38,135 bases of DNA from Lachnospiraceae bacterium. GTDB taxonomy: Bacteria > Bacillota > Clostridia > Lachnospirales > Lachnospiraceae. Positions 33,376-38,135 of the stretch are shown one piece after another. Each line of letters opens with the position of its first letter. Within the stretch, counting starts at the first letter, position 1. The notes beneath the pieces were generated by a model. That model ran no database searches and was not told where the DNA came from. It saw only the letters and a list, made by a program, of their open reading frames with translations. The translations under genes and the position numbers were made by a program. The stretch is from NCBI GenBank assembly GCA_021771695.1, contig JAETON010000025.1, forward strand, positions 1 through 38,135, given 5' to 3'.

Positions 33376-33657
33376 ATAGAACAGATATTAGCAGTGTGTG
33401 GCGGCATCAGTATTTTAGGAGGTGCCGCCGCGGTCATTTATAAAATGATTTATCCAGCATTTCATTTCCATAAACGTGTAGAGACATTAGAAGAATATTC
33501 AGAGATTGATTATAAAAGGTTAAAGGATCTGGAAGAAATGCAAAAACAACAGACAAAATGTTTAGCAGCTATGCTAAATCATCATATTACGGGAAATGGA
33601 ATTGAAGCAATGAAAAAAGTCAGAGATGAATTATTAGAAAATATTATTGAAAGTTAA
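33376..33657 (+). CDS. small single-helix membrane protein of the lysis module
   Basis: About 93 aa with one N-terminal membrane helix (IEQILAVCGGISILGGAAAVIYKMIYP) and a following coiled-coil (VETLEEYSEIDYKRLKDLEEMQKQQ). This plan recalls XhlA-like lysis helpers. The best ribosome site, GAGGTG (33364-33369), sits 6 nt before an in-frame ATA at 33376; the GTG at 33367 is the only common start nearby and overlaps that site. It lies between the amidase and the second fibre. Probably a holin-associated protein; not proven. Confidence 0.6.
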   Translation: MEQILAVCGGISILGGAAAVIYKMIYPAFHFHKRVETLEEYSEIDYKRLKDLEEMQKQQTKCLAAMLNHHITGNGIEAMKKVRDELLENIIES

Positions 33658-33689
33658 GAGTAGTTGAAAAGGAAGAGGTGAAAATAATT

Positions 33690-34784
33690 ATGAATGATTC
33701 TTTGCAAACAGTGGCATTGACAGAGCAGGGTATGAAACTGCAGTCAAAATTAGTAAATGGAGCTTCTTTAAAATTTACAAAGATACAAGCGGGAAGCAAT
33801 CAGGTTCCACTTGTGGATTTAAGAAGACAAAAAGAAATTATTCATCCAAAGCAGGATTTATACTTACAAAAAATAAAAACTCTGGAAGATCAAGTTGAAA
33901 TGAAGGTGTTGTTAGAAAATACATCATTAGAAGAAAGTTATATCCTTTGGCAAATTGGAATATATGCAGAAGATCCTGAGGAAGGGGAAATTCTTTACTG
34001 CATTGGACAGATGCAGGAAGGAAAGTTAATTCCGAATAAAAGGCAAAATCCGGGTTATTCTATTACATGGAACTTTCAATTCAAAATATCAGAACAAGAG
34101 CATATGAGTCTTGATATTCATCCAGCAGGTTTGATAAGTGTGGAAGTATTTACCGATAAAACTGAGGAAATAGAAGAAAGAATAAATCAATTGAATGAGA
34201 ATCTATTTTTAATGACGCATCCAATTGGTTCGGTATTAGCTTTTGCAGAGGACTTCGATCCAAATACAAAAGGAGGAGTGTGGGAGCGGTTTGCACAGGG
34301 GAAAACACTTGTTGGGGTTTCTGAATCAGATGCAGATTTTGCTGCGGTAAGAAAAATTGGCGGAAATAAAGCACATTTGCATAGTACCGGCGATTTTTAT
34401 TTAAAAAATGAACATCTGCAGGCACATAGTCATACAGTAAATAGTCATACACATAGTGTTCCTAATCACACACATACGATGCAGGATAATGGAAAACATC
34501 GGCATGATTTTTATGTAAAGGCAAATGCAGCCAGTGGAACTGGAAGACAAGTGGTGCAGTATAGTGATGGAAATAGTGGTGGAGAATGGAAATGGGGAAG
34601 CTCAAATTCCTACGAAGGATCACATCATCACACGGTAAATTCAAGTGGTGCCTGCACAACTGGTTCATCTACACCTGGTACGAGTGCGATTGGAGGCGGG
34701 CAGGCTCATAATCATGGAAATACAAGTTCAGCAAGCAATTTACAGCCATATATTACAGTTTATTATTGGATGAGAACAGCATAA
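33690..34784 (+). CDS. tail fibre 2 (collar-type receptor-binding protein)
   Basis: Second fibre, 364 aa, with the same plan as fibre 1: baseplate-attachment domain (LTEQGMKLQSKLVNGASLKF ... WQIGIYAEDPEEGEILYCIGQ), coiled-coil hinge (about 165-180), collar motif THPIGSVLAFAEDFDPNTKGGVWERF, and a tip rich in H-x-H units (AHSHT, SHTHS, NHTHT, HRHD, AHNHG), ending in YITVYYWMRTA. ATG 33690 is used; GAGGTG lies 9 nt upstream. The tip sequence differs from fibre 1, so it may recognise a different receptor. Confidence 0.87.
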   Translation: MNDSLQTVALTEQGMKLQSKLVNGASLKFTKIQAGSNQVPLVDLRRQKEIIHPKQDLYLQKIKTLEDQVEMKVLLENTSLEESYILWQIGIYAEDPEEGEILYCIGQMQEGKLIPNKRQNPGYSITWNFQFKISEQEHMSLDIHPAGLISVEVFTDKTEEIEERINQLNENLFLMTHPIGSVLAFAEDFDPNTKGGVWERFAQGKTLVGVSESDADFAAVRKIGGNKAHLHSTGDFYLKNEHLQAHSHTVNSHTHSVPNHTHTMQDNGKHRHDFYVKANAASGTGRQVVQYSDGNSGGEWKWGSSNSYEGSHHHTVNSSGACTTGSSTPGTSAIGGGQAHNHGNTSSASNLQPYITVYYWMRTA

Positions 34785-34796
34785 GGAGGAAACACA

Positions 34797-35063
34797 ATGG
34801 ATTTAGATTTATTAACAGAATACTACATGCCTATGGTTATGACAGCCTGTTTGATTTTAGGTTATTTAATCAAGAAATCTTTAGATTTTATCCCAAACAA
34901 ATACATACCATTGATTCTTGCCATAACGGGGGCTGTGCTGGGATGTTTTACACAGGGGGCAGTTTCAATAGAAAATATTGTGTATGGCGCAATGACAGGA
35001 TTAGCCAGTACAGGACTGCATCAGAGTTTTATAAGTATGGTAGAGAAAAATGAAGTTGATTGA
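34797..35063 (+). CDS. phage holin
   Basis: Small membrane protein of 88 aa with three hydrophobic segments (about 9-26, 38-56 and 60-75) and a charged C-terminus, as in Gram-positive phage holins that share the tail operon with an amidase. It starts 12 nt after fibre 2 with a strong AAGGAGG site. It would form the membrane lesion that lets the amidase reach the wall. Last gene of the tail locus. Confidence 0.8.
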   Translation: MDLDLLTEYYMPMVMTACLILGYLIKKSLDFIPNKYIPLILAITGAVLGCFTQGAVSIENIVYGAMTGLASTGLHQSFISMVEKNEVD

Positions 35064-35117
35064 TAAATGTTTTGGCTCTGCAAAATATATTTAGGTGGAA
35101 TTATTATTTGTTTTGTA

Positions 35118-35133
35118 TGTGAATTTTCACATC
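35118..35133. promoter_or_regulatory. palindrome between holin and PTS genes
   Basis: ATGTGAA-TT-TTCACAT, perfect 7-bp arms, followed by a T-rich stretch. It could be an operator for the PTS gene downstream or a weak terminator of the tail operon. No other gene is seen in 35064-35271. Confidence 0.4.
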
Positions 35134-35186
35134 TTTTGTTCAAAAAGACGGAATTAGAGCTGCATTTCCTAAAGGTCTTAGATATA

Positions 35187-35215
35187 TTGAACAAAAAATA
35201 AGACTTTGTTATATT
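35187..35215 (+). promoter_or_regulatory. promoter of alpha-glucoside PTS operon
   Basis: TTGAAC (35187-35192), 17-nt spacer, TATATT (35210-35215), about 57 nt before the EIICB start. Confidence 0.5.
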
Positions 35216-35271
35216 GGCTACAACAAGTAACAAAGAAACAAGCACATAAAAAAGAAAGGATGAACAAAATT

Positions 35272-36828
35272 ATGATGCAGAAGATTCAAAAATTCGGTGG
35301 TGCAATGTTTACACCAGTCCTGCTGTTTGCTTTTGCAGGTATTGTAATTGGGATTGGAACGTTGTTTACTACTGAGGTAATTATGGGAAGTCTGGCGGCA
35401 CCTACCAGCATGTGGTACAAATGCTGGAACGTTATTTTGCAGGGCGGCTGGACTGTATTTAACCAATTACCATTGTTGTTTGTTGTAGGATTACCAATTG
35501 GAATGGCTAAGAAACAAAATGCAAGATGTTGTATGGAAGCATTAGTGCTTTATTTAACCTTCCATTATTTCTTGAGTACCATTCTTGCTCAGTGGGGAGG
35601 AGTGTTTGGTGTTGATTTCTCTGCAGAAGTTGGAGGAACCAGTGGATTGACAATGATTGCCAATATTAAAACGTTGGATATGGGAATGATTGGAGCTTTA
35701 GCAATCGCTGGAATCGTTATCTTCTTACATAACAAATATTTTGATACAGAGCTACCAGAATGGCTGGGAATCTTTAGCGGTTCTACATTTGTTTTCATGG
35801 TTGGATTCTTTGTAATGATTCCAGTAGCTTTAATTGCAGCACTTGTATGGCCAAAAGTTCAGTTGGGAATGCATGCTTTTCAGGGATTTGTTATTGGTGC
35901 AGGAGCAGCGGGAGTATGGGTATTTGTACTGTTGGAACGTTTGCTGATTCCATTTGGGTTACATCACATTCTATATTCTCCATTTTGGTATGATAATGTG
36001 GTTGTTCCTGGTGGATTATATGCATACTGGGCAAAGAAATTGCCGGAAATTGCAGCTTCTACAGCTTCTTTGAAATCTCTTGTACCAGCAGCAGGATTCT
36101 CATCTACAGGATTTTCAAAAATATTTGGATGTCCAGGTATTGCACTTGCGTTTTATGCAACAGCAAAACCAGAAAAGAGAAAGAAAATTTTAGGGTTGTT
36201 AATTCCAATTACTTTGACAGCCATTTTCTGTGGAGTTACAGAACCAATTGAATTTACATTTTTATTTATGGCTCCAGTATTGTTTGTTGTACATGCCCTT
36301 CTGGCAGCGTGTTTATCTACAACGATGTATCTTGCAGGAATTGTTGGTATTCATGCAGGTGGAGCGATTGAAATGGCGTCTTTAAACTGGATTCCTCTAA
36401 TGGGAAATCATTGGAAACAATATTTGCTGATGTTAGCCATTGGTTTAGTATATACTGCAATTTGGTTTATTGTATTTAGAACTTTAATTTTGAAATTCGA
36501 TTTTAAAACACCTGGACGTGAAGATGATGCAGAAATCGAATTTGGCTCCAAAGAAAAATTCCGCGCAAAACAGGCAGGTGCAAAAGGAAGTGCAACGGAA
36601 TTTGAAGAAATGATTTTAGAAGGCCTTGGAGGAAAAGATAACATCGTGGATGTTACAAATTGTGCAACAAGACTTCGTGTCAATGTAAAAGATGAAAAAT
36701 TATGTAAAGATGATGCATATTTTAAGGCGATTGGAGCTCATGGATGCTCAGTGAATGGAAAATCATATCAAGTAATTATTGGACTGAAAGTACCAAGTGT
36801 TAGAGAAAAATTTGAGACATTATTATAG
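35272..36828 (+). CDS. PTS alpha-glucoside/maltose-type EIICB
   Basis: Sugar transporter of the glucose-superfamily PTS, 518 aa. The IIC part (about 1-420) has roughly ten helices and the conserved sequences LLFVVGLPIGMAKKQNARCC, PFGLHHILYSPFWY and GVTEPIEFTFLF. The IIB domain (about 440-518) has phosphocysteine Cys464 in TNCATRLRV. It needs a glucose-type IIA from elsewhere, as none is fused. GVTEPIEF and the linked GH4 gene point to maltose-type or other alpha-glucosides. Start 35272 is chosen because AAAGAAAGG lies about 10 nt before it; the open frame upstream has no ribosome site. Confidence 0.9.
   Translation: MMQKIQKFGGAMFTPVLLFAFAGIVIGIGTLFTTEVIMGSLAAPTSMWYKCWNVILQGGWTVFNQLPLLFVVGLPIGMAKKQNARCCMEALVLYLTFHYFLSTILAQWGGVFGVDFSAEVGGTSGLTMIANIKTLDMGMIGALAIAGIVIFLHNKYFDTELPEWLGIFSGSTFVFMVGFFVMIPVALIAALVWPKVQLGMHAFQGFVIGAGAAGVWVFVLLERLLIPFGLHHILYSPFWYDNVVVPGGLYAYWAKKLPEIAASTASLKSLVPAAGFSSTGFSKIFGCPGIALAFYATAKPEKRKKILGLLIPITLTAIFCGVTEPIEFTFLFMAPVLFVVHALLAACLSTTMYLAGIVGIHAGGAIEMASLNWIPLMGNHWKQYLLMLAIGLVYTAIWFIVFRTLILKFDFKTPGREDDAEIEFGSKEKFRAKQAGAKGSATEFEEMILEGLGGKDNIVDVTNCATRLRVNVKDEKLCKDDAYFKAIGAHGCSVNGKSYQVIIGLKVPSVREKFETLL

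Positions 36829-38135
<1,307 letters not shown>

Larger units (their letters stand above)
11458..35063 (+). other. R-type tailocin (PBSX/diffocin-like) locus
   Basis: Complete set for a contractile tail and its release: regulators, sheath, tube, chaperone, tape measure, LysM hub, XkdQ, DUF2577, DUF2634, J, DUF2313, fibres, amidase and holin, in the PBSX order. No terminase, portal, protease, capsid, integrase or replication gene occurs. It lies between two PTS operons with no visible attachment-site repeats. Confidence 0.8.

Noticed and set aside
11458-35063. Complete prophage
   Set aside because: No terminase, portal, capsid, integrase or replication gene is found; the tail operon starts directly after the regulator.

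Overview
The window looks like a low-GC Firmicute, most likely a gut member of the Lachnospiraceae/Clostridia. The reasons are strong purine-rich ribosome binding sites, A/T-rich codon use, a DUF5688-type protein, PRD/PTS operons and a PBSX/diffocin-like tail locus. No ribosomal RNA or other taxonomic marker is present, so the genus is not called.

Layout. (1) 113-2038: a DUF2207 membrane protein. (2) 2119-9070: a sugar PTS regulon. A PRD-type activator and a IIA protein form one operon. IIB, IIC, two class II ketose-bisphosphate aldolases and an atypical ROK kinase form a second. Both promoters carry the same pair of TACCRYATT motifs 54 nt apart, with the -10 box 50 nt further on, so the activator probably controls both. 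(3) 9127-11453: a small XRE regulator, a divergent DUF5688-like protein and a DUF89/ARMT1-like protein. (4) 11458-35063: a contractile phage-tail locus with no capsid, portal, terminase or integrase gene, best read as an R-type tailocin related to PBSX and diffocins. (5) 35187-38135: an alpha-glucoside-type PTS EIICB and a frameshifted GH4 6-phospho-alpha-glucosidase that runs off the window.

The tail locus starts with a divergent XRE repressor/ImmA-IrrE pair, a strong promoter, a palindromic operator and two LexA-like boxes. A late-regulator-like HTH protein follows, then a probable tail terminator, sheath, tube and XkdN-type tail assembly chaperone. The chaperone has a programmed -1 frameshift signal (A AAA AAC plus stem-loop) leading into a 55-codon extension. 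Tape measure, LysM hub protein, XkdQ, DUF2577, DUF2634, baseplate J, DUF2313, two collar-type fibres, a separate fibre-head ORF, amidase, a small membrane protein and a holin complete a contractile tail and lysis set.

The most unusual part is 16904-24446, between chaperone and tape measure. It holds a MORN-repeat lipoprotein, a group II intron relic, and five tandem paralogues. Each paralogue starts with two membrane helices and a PH-like (STM3941-like) domain, and four of the five end in a copy of the XkdN chaperone domain. Most units carry their own candidate promoter and strong terminator, and two are followed by a relic of the tape-measure gene start, so the array grew by tandem duplication. 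Because the chaperone family is expected to bind the tape measure protein, membrane-anchored copies suggest a tape-measure-capturing immunity or superinfection-exclusion system. That function is inference; the architecture is seen directly.
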